A model generated the notes under the pieces. It made no database searches, was not told where the DNA came from, and saw only the letters and a program-made list of their open reading frames with translations. A DNA stretch of 64,000 nucleotides, from NCBI RefSeq assembly GCF_036010505.1, contig NZ_CP108569.1, positions 7,394,001 to 7,458,000 on the forward strand, given 5' to 3'. The stretch is from Streptomyces sp. NBC_01197 (GTDB lineage: Bacteria; Actinomycetota; Actinomycetes; Streptomycetales; Streptomycetaceae). Shown one piece after another: positions 26,151-35,303 of this stretch. The stretch's first letter is position 1; each line of letters opens with the position of its first letter. Position numbers and translations under genes: made by a program.

Positions 26151-26420
26151 ATGACCATGCCCGATGTGTGGATCGGCTTCACCTCTGCTGATCGGCAGAG
26201 GTATTGGTGGCGGGCCGGCATCGTGATGCTGGCGTTTGCCGGTGTGGCGGTGGCGGTGGGCCTGACCGCCCGTGCACCGGGCCGTTGGTGGTAGGCCGGG
26301 GGCTTCATCGTCTTCTCCGTGGCCGTCGTCTCCAGCACGGCGGGCGCGGTCCTGTGCGCGGCGACGTTCCTGCTGCCGCGGGCGACGGGATTGGAGTTCC
26401 GCACCTTCGTCAGCAGGCGC
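26151..26420 (+). pseudogene. Small membrane protein interrupted by an in-frame stop
   Basis: ATG 26151 (MTMPDVWIGFTSADRQRYWW) starts a frame with one membrane helix (AGIVMLAFAGVAVAVGL). It is cut by TAG at 26292-26294. The same frame then continues with a second hydrophobic helix (GGFIVFSVAVVSSTAGAVLCAATFLLP) to about 26420. Two matched helices across a single stop suggest a recently broken two-helix protein; 47 codons are translated as it stands. The frame runs on to 26519 without recognisable content. No family known. Confidence 0.55.
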
Positions 26421-26511
26421 TCGATCCAGCAACCGTCGTGTCGTCCGCGCACCACCAGCCGCAGCTGTCACCAGCCGAAGTCGGCTGCTCGGTGCAGGTT
26501 AGGCTGCCTGT

Positions 26512-27366
26512 ATGACTGAGGCACGGGGACGGGTGAAGCCGTCCGGTGTATGGGCGACGGCTGTGGGTGTGGCGCGGGTGAGGGCCATGGAGACGGCTCG
26601 GGAGGACCCGCTGTTCCGGGATCCGCTGGCGCTCGCGTTCGCTGCTGCCGGGGGACGCGGTCCGGGTTCGCCGCTGCCCGAGCGCGGCAACGAGGCCGAG
26701 CGGCGGCGCTGGCTCGGGGTTGCCTCCTCGATCATCATCAGAACGAAGTTCCTGGACGACCTGCTGGACCGGGCCACCGAGGCCGGCATCCGGCAGGTCG
26801 TTCTGCTCGGCGCCGGAATGGACAGCAGAGCCTTCCGGATGGGCTGGCCCGCGGCCACCAGGCTGTTCGAGGTCGACACCGCCGAGCCGCTGGGCTTCAA
26901 GGCCTCGGTGCTGCGCCAGGAGGGCGCTGTACCCGGCTGCGAGCGGATCACCGTCGCGGTGGACCTCCGCGAGGACTGGCCGGGCGCGCTGGCCGCCGCC
27001 GGGCACGACCCGGCGCTGCCGACGGTGTGGATCGCCGAGGGACTGCTGATCTACCTGCCCGAGGACGCGGTGAAACTGCTGTTCGACCGGGTTGGCCGAC
27101 TGTCCGCGGCGGGCAGCCGGATGGGCCTGACCCTGGGTTCGCGCGGTGTGCTCGCACGCTTCGCCGACGAGGCCGCACCGGGCTCGGTGGCCTCCATGTG
27201 GGTCTGGGAGATGCCCGAGGACCCGGTGGGCTGGCTCTCCGGCCTCGGCTGGGACGCGGAGGCCTTCACCCTGCGCGAACGCGCTGCCGTCTACGGCCGC
27301 CCGTTCAGCACCCCGCCGCAGCGGGACGAGGGCCCGGGCGGGCTGATCTCGGCGGTACGCCGCTAG
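26512..27366 (+). CDS. Class I SAM methyltransferase, leucine carboxyl methyltransferase-like
   Basis: A 284-residue methyltransferase of the family typified by TIGR00027/PPM-type proteins, abundant in mycobacteria and Streptomyces. The SAM motif is RQVVLLGAGMDSRAFRM, followed by the acidic LFEVDTAEPLGFKA and later PTVWIAEGLLIYLP. It starts with MTEARGRVKPSGVWATAVGVARVRAMET. Substrates in this family are mostly unknown (O-methylation has been suggested). It directly follows the broken membrane protein and ends in an IS scar. Confidence 0.9.
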   Translation: MTEARGRVKPSGVWATAVGVARVRAMETAREDPLFRDPLALAFAAAGGRGPGSPLPERGNEAERRRWLGVASSIIIRTKFLDDLLDRATEAGIRQVVLLGAGMDSRAFRMGWPAATRLFEVDTAEPLGFKASVLRQEGAVPGCERITVAVDLREDWPGALAAAGHDPALPTVWIAEGLLIYLPEDAVKLLFDRVGRLSAAGSRMGLTLGSRGVLARFADEAAPGSVASMWVWEMPEDPVGWLSGLGWDAEAFTLRERAAVYGRPFSTPPQRDEGPGGLISAVRR

Positions 27367-27490
27367 GAGTCGTCTTCAAATACCTGCCCGCATCAGGAGC
27401 GATGCGAGGTCAACGGCTGCTTGGTCGGACTCGGTGGTCTTTCGTAGCGGGTGGCGATGCCGCGCCATTGCTTCAAGCTCTCAAGCCCCG
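27367..27490 (-). mobile_element. Remnant of an IS5-type transposase C-terminus
   Basis: On the minus strand the sequence reads LKQWRGIATRYE and then, after a two-base loss, what was K-T-T-E-S-Y-Q-A-A-V-T-L-A-S-L-L-M. This is the standard C-terminus of IS5/IS1647-type transposases in actinomycetes. The outer end TTTGAAGACGACTC resembles the end of the other IS5 scar in this window (TTTGAAGACGGACC at 58638-58652, read on the minus strand). Only about 120 bp survive. Confidence 0.7.
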
Positions 27491-27578
27491 TCGGCTCGTC
27501 ACCTCCCGGCCACCTGAACGAAGGGAGACGGCCTCGATCTGCGTCCGCTCCGTGGCCGCGTTCCTTATGCTCTGAACC

Positions 27579-28019
27579 GTGACTATTCAGCGGATGGACA
27601 ACGTCGCCATTGTCGTCGATGACCTGGACGCAGCTGTCGCGTTCTTCACCGAGCTCGGCATGGAGCTGGAAGGAAAGGGGGAGATCGAAGGCCGGTGGGC
27701 TGACCGCACCGTCGGACTCGACGGCATCCGGAGCGAGATCGCGATGATGCGTACCCCGGACGGCCACAGCAAGCTGGAGCTGACCAAGTACCACGCCCCT
27801 GCGGTGAACCGCGCCGAGCCGGAGAACCCTCCGCCCAACACGCTGGGCCTGCACCGCGTCATGTTCGCCGTCGATGACATCGACGACACGATCGCCCGCC
27901 TACGCGCCCACGGCGCCGAACTCCTCGGCGAAGTCGCACAGTACGAGAGCATCTTCCGGCTCTGCTACCTCCGCGGCCCTGCGGGCGTCATCGTCGCCCT
28001 GGCCGAACAGATCGGCTGA
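27579..28019 (+). CDS. VOC/glyoxalase-fold protein
   Basis: A 146-residue vicinal-oxygen-chelate protein with the two beta-alpha-beta-beta-beta modules: MDNVAIVVDDLDAAVAFFTELGMELEG and GLHRVMFAVDDIDDTIARLRAHGAELLGE. Candidate metal ligands are in LELTKYH and LGLHRV. It resembles the small glyoxalase/bleomycin-resistance/dioxygenase proteins often used against toxic aldehydes or antibiotics. GTG start at 27579. No operon partner; specific activity unknown. Confidence 0.88.
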   Translation: MTIQRMDNVAIVVDDLDAAVAFFTELGMELEGKGEIEGRWADRTVGLDGIRSEIAMMRTPDGHSKLELTKYHAPAVNRAEPENPPPNTLGLHRVMFAVDDIDDTIARLRAHGAELLGEVAQYESIFRLCYLRGPAGVIVALAEQIG

Positions 28020-28360
28020 GGCGGGCCTGCCGCCCGGGAGTGGGAGAGCCCCGCGTCGTCAGAGGTCGATGGACGCCCAGATGAGGCGTCCGTCAGGTCC
28101 GCTGTTCCTGCCGCACGACGAGAGCGGGCCGAGCGCCCCGAGATGGGACGTGGGGCTTCGGGGGCTTCTTCGGCGGGTACAGCACAAGGCCTGCAACTTC
28201 CTCCTGCCCGACGCTCTCTCGACAGGTCCAACGGTTGTACGGCGTCGGATAGTTCCCGATAGAAATGTGACGTTTCGCCCAGCCCCTTGAGCTGTCGCAG
28301 CACACCTGACGGCGCCATACTCCAGGACCTGACGAACCGGCGGACGGACGAAGGAGCACG
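28020..28360. other. Gap with possible decayed coding sequence
   Basis: About 340 bp between the VOC gene and the aldo/keto reductase. The minus strand has a short tail reading R-N-S-G-P-D-G-R-L-I-W-A-S-I-D-L before a stop near 28059, which has the look of a protein C-terminus. No family could be named. The right end holds the AAGGAG of the next gene. Confidence 0.35.
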
Positions 28361-29313
28361 GTGAGCGCAGCGGCGGCAGCAGGGACCTGGAAGCTGGGGG
28401 ACCTGGAGGTGAATCGCATTGGCTACGGGGCGATGCGGCTGACGGGCAACGGCATGATGGGGAACTCCGACGGCGCGCCGATCGACCGCGATGCCGCCGT
28501 CGGGCTGCTGCACAGCGCGTTCGAGCAGGGGGTCAACCACATCGACACGGCCGCCTTCTACTTCTCGCCGCTGCGGTCCGCCAACGAGCTCATCAACCGC
28601 GCCCTCTCGTCCTGGTACGGGGACGTGGTCGTGGTGACCAAGGTCGCCCGGGGCGCGATCCCTCCGGCGAGTGGCTCCATACGATCCGCCCCGACCAGTT
28701 GCGTGGCCAGGTCGAGGAGAACTTGCGACAGCTTGGCCGTGACTACCTGGACGTGGTGAACCTGCGCGCCGGCGGCCCCCGCACGGCCTCGATCGCCGAG
28801 CACTTCGGCGCCCTCGCTGAGCTGCGCGAGGCCGGCCTGGTCCGGTACCTCGGGCTCTCCGGTGTCCGGCCTGAGCACGTGGCCGAGGCCCAGACGATCG
28901 CACCGGTGGTCTGCGTGCAGAACTCCTACGGCCTGGACTGGCGTCGTGCCGACGAGAGCGGGCTGGTGGACCTGTGCGGTGGGCAGGGCATCGCCTTCGT
29001 CCCATTCTTCGCGGTCTCTGGTCTGCGGCGTGAGGCAGCCGCAGACCAGGAGCATGACGTGCGCGTCCACTCCGTCGCCCGCGCCCACAATGCGACGCCG
29101 GCCCAGATACGGCTCGCCTGGACCCTTCACCGTGGTCCCCACGTGCTGGCCATTCCCGGCACCACGAACCCGGTACACCTGGCAGAGAACATCGCCGCCG
29201 GAAGCCTGCGCCTGACCGAGGAGGAGTTGGCCGTCCTCGACAAGCCTGGCGGCGTGGGTGCAGTGCGGCCGGTCGCACCGGTGGCTACTGCTGAGCCCAC
29301 TGCTCCTTGGTGA
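28361..29313 (+). pseudogene. Aldo/keto reductase with a single frameshift
   Basis: The first frame from GTG 28361 (AAGGAG upstream) encodes LEVNRIGYGAMRLTG, HIDTAAFYFSP with the catalytic Asp and Tyr, and VVVVTKVAR with the catalytic Lys. Near 28665 the coding signal moves to another frame (DPSGEWLHTIRPDQLRGQVEENLRQLGRDYLDVV). It then runs to 29313 with VQNSYGLDW and HVLAIPGTTNPVHL (NADP site). The phase change equals a loss of one base. Everything else is intact, so this is a recent mutation or a sequence error. The end overlaps the convergent GNAT gene. Confidence 0.85.
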
Positions 29314-29848
29314 TCTCGTACCGTACGCCTCCATGCTCGGAGCCCTCGATCATCTCCATGTCGGGGGGAGTGGGGATGGTGTCCGCGAGCGTCATTTCGA
29401 GCTTCTCCATGATGTTGCGCGAACCGTGGTTCACGGACATCGTCTCCGCCCAGACAACGCGCACACCGAGCGCCGTGAACGCCTTGCCCAGCAAGGCCCG
29501 CGATCCCTCGGTGGCATAACCCTTGCCCCAAGCCGCCTGCCGGAGCCGGTAGCCGAGTTCGACTTCGTCCAGCGGGCCCTCCGGCTCGGGACGCAGGATG
29601 AACCAGCCGATGAACGCGCCGCTGTCCTTCTCGTGCGCGGCGAACAGTCCGAGGTCGCCGCCCCACCTCTCGTAGCCGGCGAGGATGTTCGGCAGGTACT
29701 GCTCGCGGACGACTTCCGACGCGGTCGGATTACCGCCGGTCAGGTAGCGCATCACCGCCGGGTCGCTGTCCAGCTCGATCAGCAGGTCCGCGTCATCGGC
29801 AGTGAAGCGGCGCAGGGCCAGGCGCTCGGTCTCCAGGTAGGTGTCCAC
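29285..29848 (-). CDS. GNAT acetyltransferase, RimJ/RimL type
   Basis: A 187-residue acetyltransferase with the family opening YLETERLALRRFTADDADLLIELDSDPAVMRYL and the acetyl-CoA loop VELGYRLRQAAWGKGYATEGSRALLGKAF. VWAETMSVNHGSRNIMEKLEM is the usual C-terminal motif. GTG 29848 fits the family start; the longer upstream frame does not. It probably N-acetylates a small molecule or protein N-terminus. Its 3' end overlaps the aldo/keto reductase by 29 bp on the opposite strand. Confidence 0.88.
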   Translation of the reverse strand: MDTYLETERLALRRFTADDADLLIELDSDPAVMRYLTGGNPTASEVVREQYLPNILAGYERWGGDLGLFAAHEKDSGAFIGWFILRPEPEGPLDEVELGYRLRQAAWGKGYATEGSRALLGKAFTALGVRVVWAETMSVNHGSRNIMEKLEMTLADTIPTPPDMEMIEGSEHGGVRYEITKEQWAQQ

Positions 29849-30586
29849 GGGCCGATCATGCCTGAAGGCAGGTCGGGCAGCCCAACGGTTTTCCTCGGAT
29901 ACCACGGGTGAACCCCCTGCGGCACGACATCGAATCGCCGGGCTCAATCAGCGGACTACGGCGTGCCGTTCGGTTCGTGCGCGGGTAGCGGCAAGGCGGT
30001 AGGAGCCGGTGCCGTTTTTGATGATGGGGCCGTCGAAAGTGAGGCGGTCAAACGATGGCGGACGGCCATGGTGTCCTGTCGTACGACATCCTGCCGTGTG
30101 GCTTACTGGCCGCCACGGCACTCACGGAAGGTCCGCCCATGCGGGCAGAGTTGTCACTCTTGTTCGCTGTGGCGGGGTGAGGGGAGAGGTCCGTAGAGCC
30201 CGTGCATGGCAGACGAGAGCGAGCGGGCGGTTCAGGCGGGTGCTGGCGCAGCGGGCAAGGTGAGGCAGGCAGGAAAAGCGGGTGGCATGAAAGAACGGGG
30301 CAGTGGGCAGGTGCACGTTCACATGTTCGCCCGCACGGTCGGAAACGACCTGGTGTGCGACGGGCTGTGGAGCGGCTTGCAGTGTGCTGCGCCTTGATGC
30401 GGGCCTGCTCACGCGGTGGATTCGCAGCCGTGTCGGCAGTGGCGCCGGCAAAGTCGCGGAGCCTGGCAAGCGCGCCGCGACTCGTCATGGTGTCGTGACA
30501 CCCGGTCACTTGCGGGTGCGGCGAGAGCCGCAGCTGACCCGCCGGTGACCTGCGGGAACAACCGAAGAGTACGAAAGGGCCCACCC
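29849..30586. other. Long gap with a possible transposition-ATPase tail
   Basis: On the minus strand at about 29955-30058 the frame reads F-D-R-L-T-F-D-G-P-I-I-K-N-G-T-G-S-Y-R-L and then stops. From memory this resembles the C-terminus of an IS21-type IstB-like ATP-binding protein; that match is uncertain. The rest, up to the MFS start, shows no supportable gene. Confidence 0.3.
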
Positions 30587-31978
30587 GTGAGCACAGCTGC
30601 CGCGATACCGCCGACAACCGCAGGACCCAGCCATCACACCCGCCGCTTTCTGCGGCGGCTGACCGTCGCTACAGGTGGCGGAATGTTCGTCGACGGCTTC
30701 GTCTTCGCCTCGGTGGCTTCTGCCCTCGCCGGCAGCGCGATGGCTCGCGATATCGGCGTCACCTCGACGTGGAACTCACTGATCTCCTCTTCGACACTGA
30801 TCGGCACGTTCTTCGGCGGCCTGCTGCTCGGCTATGTCACGGACAGGCTCGGCCGGCGCCCGATGTTCACGATCGATCTCTCGGTCTTCCTGGCGTCTGC
30901 CCTGCTGATGCTGGTCGTCACATCCCCCTGGATGGTTTTCGCGCTCGGTCTCGTCATGGGCCTCGCGGTGGGGGCGGACTACTCGATCGGCTCTCCGCTT
31001 CTCGCCGAGTTCGCACCGAGCGAGAAACGCGGCCACTATCTGGGGATCCTGGAGATCCTCTGGAACGTCGGCTACGTGGTCGCCTACCTCCTTGGCTACA
31101 TCATCAACACCACCTGGCCGGGTGCCTGGCACATCACGCTGGCCGCCAGCGCTGTCCCCGCGGTGTTCTGTCTGCTGATCCGCCACGGCCTGCCCGAGTC
31201 ACCGCGCTGGCTGATCTCCAAAGGCCGCAGGGACGAGGCCGTTGCCGTCATCGAGCGCGACCTCGGGACCACCCTGGACAGTGAGGACTTCGGTTCCGAA
31301 GAGATCGAACGGACGCGTTATCGGGAGTTGTTCTCGGGCGCGTACCTGCGTCGCACCGTGTTCGTGTGCACATTCTGGATCTGCATCGTGCTGCCGTACT
31401 TCGCGCTCACGTTCTTCCAGCCTGCCGTCCTGCGCGCCATCGGCCTGGGAGGCAGTGCGCTGGCCGGCGCGCTGATCGGGACGATCGTCGCCCTGACAGG
31501 TGCGGCCACCGGCTGGGGGCTCGTCGACCGGGTCGGCCGCCGCACGATCCTCGTCTGGCCGATGTTCGGCTGCGCGCTTGCCCTGTTCCTGGTGAGCCTG
31601 GGGCATGTGCTGCCGGTGTGGCTGGCCACCGTGTGCTTCTTCGGATACCTCTTCTCGTACGGGATCATGAGCATCCTTCCCGGTATCTATCCGGACGAGG
31701 TCTTCCCCACTTCGATCCGCACCTCCGGAGTCGGCCTGGCGTCGGCCGCCAGCCGTATCGGCGCGGCGATCGGCACATTCCTCCTTCCGGTCTCCCTGGA
31801 CCACCTCGGCCTGAGCTGGTCCATGGTCTTCATGGCGGTGGTCTCTCTTGTCGGCGGCATCACGGCCCTGATGTGGGCACCGGAGACGAACGGCCTCCAA
31901 CTCACCGCCACAGGACACCGTGAAGCGGACGCGGGCGGCTGGTGGTCGACCAAACCGGTACTGGCACAGGACAGTTGA
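30587..31978 (+). CDS. MFS transporter (sugar-porter/metabolite:H+ symporter type)
   Basis: A 463-residue transporter with about 12 membrane helices. The cytoplasmic loop 2-3 signature is YVTDRLGRRPMF and the loop 8-9 counterpart is GLVDRVGRRTILV. Between the halves is the loop motif GLPESPRWLISKGRRDEA. GTG 30587 (AAAGG upstream) starts just before the first helix; upstream frame is non-coding-looking. Substrate unknown; relatives move sugars, aromatic acids or sialate. No gene beside it suggests the cargo. Confidence 0.9.
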   Translation: MSTAAAIPPTTAGPSHHTRRFLRRLTVATGGGMFVDGFVFASVASALAGSAMARDIGVTSTWNSLISSSTLIGTFFGGLLLGYVTDRLGRRPMFTIDLSVFLASALLMLVVTSPWMVFALGLVMGLAVGADYSIGSPLLAEFAPSEKRGHYLGILEILWNVGYVVAYLLGYIINTTWPGAWHITLAASAVPAVFCLLIRHGLPESPRWLISKGRRDEAVAVIERDLGTTLDSEDFGSEEIERTRYRELFSGAYLRRTVFVCTFWICIVLPYFALTFFQPAVLRAIGLGGSALAGALIGTIVALTGAATGWGLVDRVGRRTILVWPMFGCALALFLVSLGHVLPVWLATVCFFGYLFSYGIMSILPGIYPDEVFPTSIRTSGVGLASAASRIGAAIGTFLLPVSLDHLGLSWSMVFMAVVSLVGGITALMWAPETNGLQLTATGHREADAGGWWSTKPVLAQDS

Positions 31979-32135
31979 GGCGCTGGGATTGCGCCACCCA
32001 CAGCCCCTGGCCCTTGGTTGATGATCCGGTCTCACCGTCGGCACCCCGCGGGGCCGAGCCATCGACGCCCTGACAACTCACGGGCCGGGGGAGGCGCTGG
32101 CGGCCTCCTCGGGGGTCGGCGGGAGATCTGGCGGG

Positions 32136-32177
32136 ACGAACCCGGTTCCACGCAGAACGAACCCGGTTATACGCAGG
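32136..32177. repeat. Two 21-bp direct repeats
   Basis: ACGAACCCGGTTCCACGCAG and ACGAACCCGGTTATACGCAG (each plus one base) follow head to tail, with 18 of 21 bases identical. They lie in the gap between the convergent MFS and TetR genes (31979-32261), which otherwise holds nothing clear. Confidence 0.5.
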
Positions 32178-32261
32178 ACCGGCCTGCCGTCGGCCGGTCA
32201 TGCTGATACTCCCGAGAGCGTGAACCCTCAGCCGCGTACACCGGCGCTCCTCACGGGCCGC

Positions 32262-32855
32262 TCAGTTGCCCGGATGGGAGGCTGCCCAGCCGTGTTCGAG
32301 CAGCGCGAAAGCCTCATCGGCCGCTTGGCGCGGTTCGGCATGCTGCAGTATGAGACTGCGGGCCTCAAGGGCGAAACGGGCCAGGGCGGCGCAGCTGACG
32401 TCGTCGGCGGGTGCGCCTACCGCCTCGGCGATGGCCTTCGCCAGGGCCGCTTCATGGCGCGTCCACATGCGGTGGGCGTAGTCGCGCAGCGCGGGGGTCT
32501 CCTGCACCAGGCGCGTGAAGTCGGCGAACCGTGGGTCCGCGGCATGGACGGCGAACTCGGTCTGCTTCAGCAGGAGGTGCTCGCGCAGCGCCTGCGGGAT
32601 CGACTGGCCCGGGGTGCGCTCGCGCACGGCGGCGATGAGTGCTGCTTCCAGGTCGTCGTCCTGATCGAAGACCAGGGCCTCCTTGCCGGAGAAGTGCTTG
32701 AACAAGGTGGTCACCGAGACGTCGGCGGAATCGGCGATGTCTTTGACGCCGACCTGGTCGTAGCCACGCTCAAGGAAGAGCTCAAGAGCAGCGTCGGCCA
32801 GGGACTGGCGGGTCTGGGCCTTCTTGCGCTCGCGGCGCCCGGTCGGTTCGGTCAC
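32262..32855 (-). CDS. TetR-family repressor of the divergent monooxygenase
   Basis: A 197-residue TetR protein. The DNA-binding part is LFLERGYDQVGVKDIADSADVSVTTLFKHFSGKEAL (residues about 25-65). The rest is an all-helical ligand domain. It faces an FAD-dependent monooxygenase gene with a strong nested palindrome in the shared promoter (32877-32923). This is the standard layout in which the regulator represses an oxidative resistance or detoxification enzyme until a ligand binds. Confidence 0.92.
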   Translation of the reverse strand: MTEPTGRRERKKAQTRQSLADAALELFLERGYDQVGVKDIADSADVSVTTLFKHFSGKEALVFDQDDDLEAALIAAVRERTPGQSIPQALREHLLLKQTEFAVHAADPRFADFTRLVQETPALRDYAHRMWTRHEAALAKAIAEAVGAPADDVSCAALARFALEARSLILQHAEPRQAADEAFALLEHGWAASHPGN

Positions 32856-32876
32856 TCACCCACCATACCGCGAACC

Positions 32877-32923
32877 GCATCCACTAAGAAAGTGTAGTCA
32901 TTGCACTTATCTAGTGGATGTGC
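32877..32923. promoter_or_regulatory. Nested palindromic operator between tetR and monooxygenase
   Basis: An inner imperfect palindrome AAGTGTA-GTCAT-TGCACTT (32890-32908) and an outer one ATCCACTA (32879-32886) with TAGTGGAT (32912-32919) share the same centre at 32899. The outer arms extend as GCATCCACTA and TAGTGGATG-T-GC. It covers the AT-rich core between starts 32855 and 32981. Very likely the TetR binding site. Confidence 0.7.
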
Positions 32924-32980
32924 TTTCTTGGTGAAGTGGGCCTCCCGGCGGCCCACCCCCACCTCCCGAGGGACACTCCC

Positions 32981-34090
32981 ATGAACTCTGCTCGTGATCC
33001 CCGCATCGCGATTGTCGGCGCCGGTCTCGGCGGCCTCACCTGCGCCCGAGTCCTGCAGCAACACGGCCGCTCCGTCACCGTCTTCGAACGTGAGGCGTCC
33101 GCCGACGCCCGTCCGCAGGGCGGCACCCTCGACATGCATGCCGAGACCGGCCAGGCCGCCCTGCGTTCGGCGGGGCTCCTCGACCGATTCCACGCCCTCG
33201 CCCGCCCGGAAGGAGATGAGTGGCGCGTGCTCGACTTCGCCACCGCCGCCCTCCAGGCGCAGCAGGGGCCTTCCGCGGCCGGTGGCCGCCCGGAGATCGA
33301 CCGGGGTCAACTGCGCAACCTGCTCCTGGACTCGATCGCCGAGGGCACGGTGCGGTGGGACCGCGTCGTCATTGGGGCCACCCCACTGGTGGACGGCGCC
33401 TGCCGGCTGCTCTTCGGTGATGGCACCGCCGAGGACTTCGACCTGGTGGTCGGTGCCGACGGTGCCTGGTCACGCGTCCGCCCGGCCCTGTCGCACGCCG
33501 CACCCGGCTACACCGGTGTCACCTTCGTCGAGACCGGATTCGACCACTGCGACGCCCGCCACCCCGACCTCGCGCGACTGGTCGGCAACGGATCGATGCT
33601 GGTGAAGGGGGCCGGCAGGTCCTTGGTCGCCCAGCGCAACAGCAACGGCCACATCCGCGCCTACATCGCGCTCCGCGCGCCGCAGGACTGGCATGTGGCC
33701 GCCGGTATCGACCTCGGCGACCAGGAGGCCGTGCGGAGGAACCTGCTGAGGATGTTCGACGGCTGGGACGAGAGCCTGCGCTACATCCTGCGGAACAGCG
33801 ACAACGGATTCATCAACCGCTCCCTGTTCGTCCTTCCCGCCCCACACACCTGGGAGCACGTTCCCGGCGTCACGCTGCTCGGCGACGCCGCGCACCTGAT
33901 GCCGCCGGTTGGGCTGGGCGCCAACCTCGCCATGCTCGACGGCTCCGACCTCGCCCACGCCCTTGTTACCGAACCCGGCGTCGGCGCCGCGGTCCGCGCC
34001 TACGAGAGCATCATGCTGCCGCGCTCGATCGAGGCCGCGACGGCCAGCGCGCAGGGACTCGACCACCTGGTTCCAGCGACAGCCTCCTGA
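32981..34090 (+). CDS. FAD-dependent monooxygenase (TetX/PHBH-like)
   Basis: A 369-residue group-A flavoprotein hydroxylase. The FAD motif is RIAIVGAGLGGLTCARVLQQHG, then a GG-T-L-D-M-H segment like TetX. DFDLVVGADGAWSRVRPAL is the DG motif, and VTLLGDAAHLMPPVGLGANLAMLDG is the GD motif. Members hydroxylate aromatic or polyketide substrates, including tetracycline inactivation by TetX. With its own TetR partner it may inactivate a xenobiotic. ATG 32981 begins at the FAD fold; GAGGGA upstream. Resistance is inference, not shown. Confidence 0.9.
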   Translation: MNSARDPRIAIVGAGLGGLTCARVLQQHGRSVTVFEREASADARPQGGTLDMHAETGQAALRSAGLLDRFHALARPEGDEWRVLDFATAALQAQQGPSAAGGRPEIDRGQLRNLLLDSIAEGTVRWDRVVIGATPLVDGACRLLFGDGTAEDFDLVVGADGAWSRVRPALSHAAPGYTGVTFVETGFDHCDARHPDLARLVGNGSMLVKGAGRSLVAQRNSNGHIRAYIALRAPQDWHVAAGIDLGDQEAVRRNLLRMFDGWDESLRYILRNSDNGFINRSLFVLPAPHTWEHVPGVTLLGDAAHLMPPVGLGANLAMLDGSDLAHALVTEPGVGAAVRAYESIMLPRSIEAATASAQGLDHLVPATAS

Positions 34091-34597
34091 ACCGACCGGT
34101 GCGAGGGCCTCCTCCACGGCCTCCAGCGGGATGCGCAGCGTGCGCCCGCTTTTCTCCCACTCCCGGTCTGATTCGGCCCGTCCCCGAAACGGGCGGTGGC
34201 ATCGCGGCCGCGCAGGACCAGGGAGATCGGCGAGGGCGTAGTCGTCACGCTCCATGACATCTGCCCGCAGCAAACGGTTGCGCACCTGAAACGCTGTTCC
34301 CGCAAGCTCCTGTCTCAGATGTTTCTGTGACGGACCGTACGTGGCTGGGTGCCTGGGAGTGTTCCCCCGCCGTGGCCCCGCTCGGGGGGCCTGTCGTCAG
34401 GCTCGTAGTCCAGGGTGGACGCGGGGGCGGGCAGGCAGCGTCCCGCCGTGTGGCTCGGTGAAGAGTTCCGGGTGGTTCGATTGGATCTCCGGTGAGGAAC
34501 GCGCCTATATCGAAGCGGGCGGCGCCTGCGTCGAGGAGGCGGCCGCCGAGAGCACGGCCACTACGCAGGTGCGCTGGCGCGACTTGTTCCGGTACCG
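34091..34597. other. Gap with no intact gene
   Basis: About 500 bp of decayed-looking DNA. On the minus strand a stretch around 34110-34160 reads E-W-E-K-S-G-R-T-L-R-I-P-L-E-A-V-E-E-A, which looks like real protein sequence (possibly the tail of an excisionase-like or other small protein). No start or complete domain could be supported. Confidence 0.35.
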
Positions 34598-35150
34598 GAC
34601 GGTGTCACCGGCATCGGCGACGCGACCCTAACGGCCGTGAGCTGTCCGTCGCCTCCTACCTGGGCGGCCACGTCTGCCCGACCCTCATCGGCAAGGACCC
34701 GGCACGCATCGAGCACCTGTGGCAGTACCTGTACAAGGGTGCCTACTGGCGGCGCGGGCCGGTCACCATGACCGCCATCGCCGCCGTGGACGTCGCCCTT
34801 TGGGACATCAAGGGCAAGGTCGCGGGCCTGCCCGTGTACCAGCTGCTCGGTGGCGCGGCCCGCGACGGCGTCACCGTCTACGGCCATACGAGCGGCAACA
34901 CGATCCCCGAACTCCTCGACGACGTAAGGCCCTTCATCGACAGGGGCTTCCGCGCGGTGCGCGCGCAGGCGGCGGTGCCGGGCCTGGAGCGGGTCTACGG
35001 CATGCGTAAGGGAGACGGCGCGACGTACGAGCCGGCCGACGGCGCCCTCCCCACCGAGGAGGTCTGGGACACCGGCGCCTACCTGGACTTCGTGCCGACG
35101 TACTTGGCCGCCGTCCGCGAGGAGTTCGGCTACGGCTTCCAGCTCCTGCA
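34598..35150 (+). pseudogene. Enolase-superfamily dehydratase (RspA/mannonate dehydratase-like), truncated
   Basis: [11 protein letters not shown] (from 34598) and, after a one-base loss near 34629, [11 protein letters not shown] continue into [50 protein letters not shown] and LPVYQLLGG. This is the capping domain and the start of the barrel of RspA/ManD-type sugar-acid dehydratases. The match stops after FGYGFQLLH at about 35150, before the metal-binding Asp/Glu/Glu of the barrel. The first residues are also missing. A remnant, suggestively next to the mannose locus. Confidence 0.8.
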
Positions 35151-35303
35151 CGTGATCGCGACCGGCGCCCGGGAGCGCAACAGCCTGGTCACGCACTTCC
35201 GGGAAGTAGCCCGCTCGCATCTCACCGGTGGCGCGGGCGCTTCCGGCTGAGCTCTCTCGGTTGCGTGGCCATCTGTCACCGGCCCGTCCGGCTTCCCCGC
35301 CGG

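Noticed and set aside
34080..34285. Possible small DNA-binding protein on the minus strand after the monooxygenase
   Set aside because: Only a short plausible tail (GRTLRIPLEAVEEAL) is seen; start and HTH are not supported in one frame.
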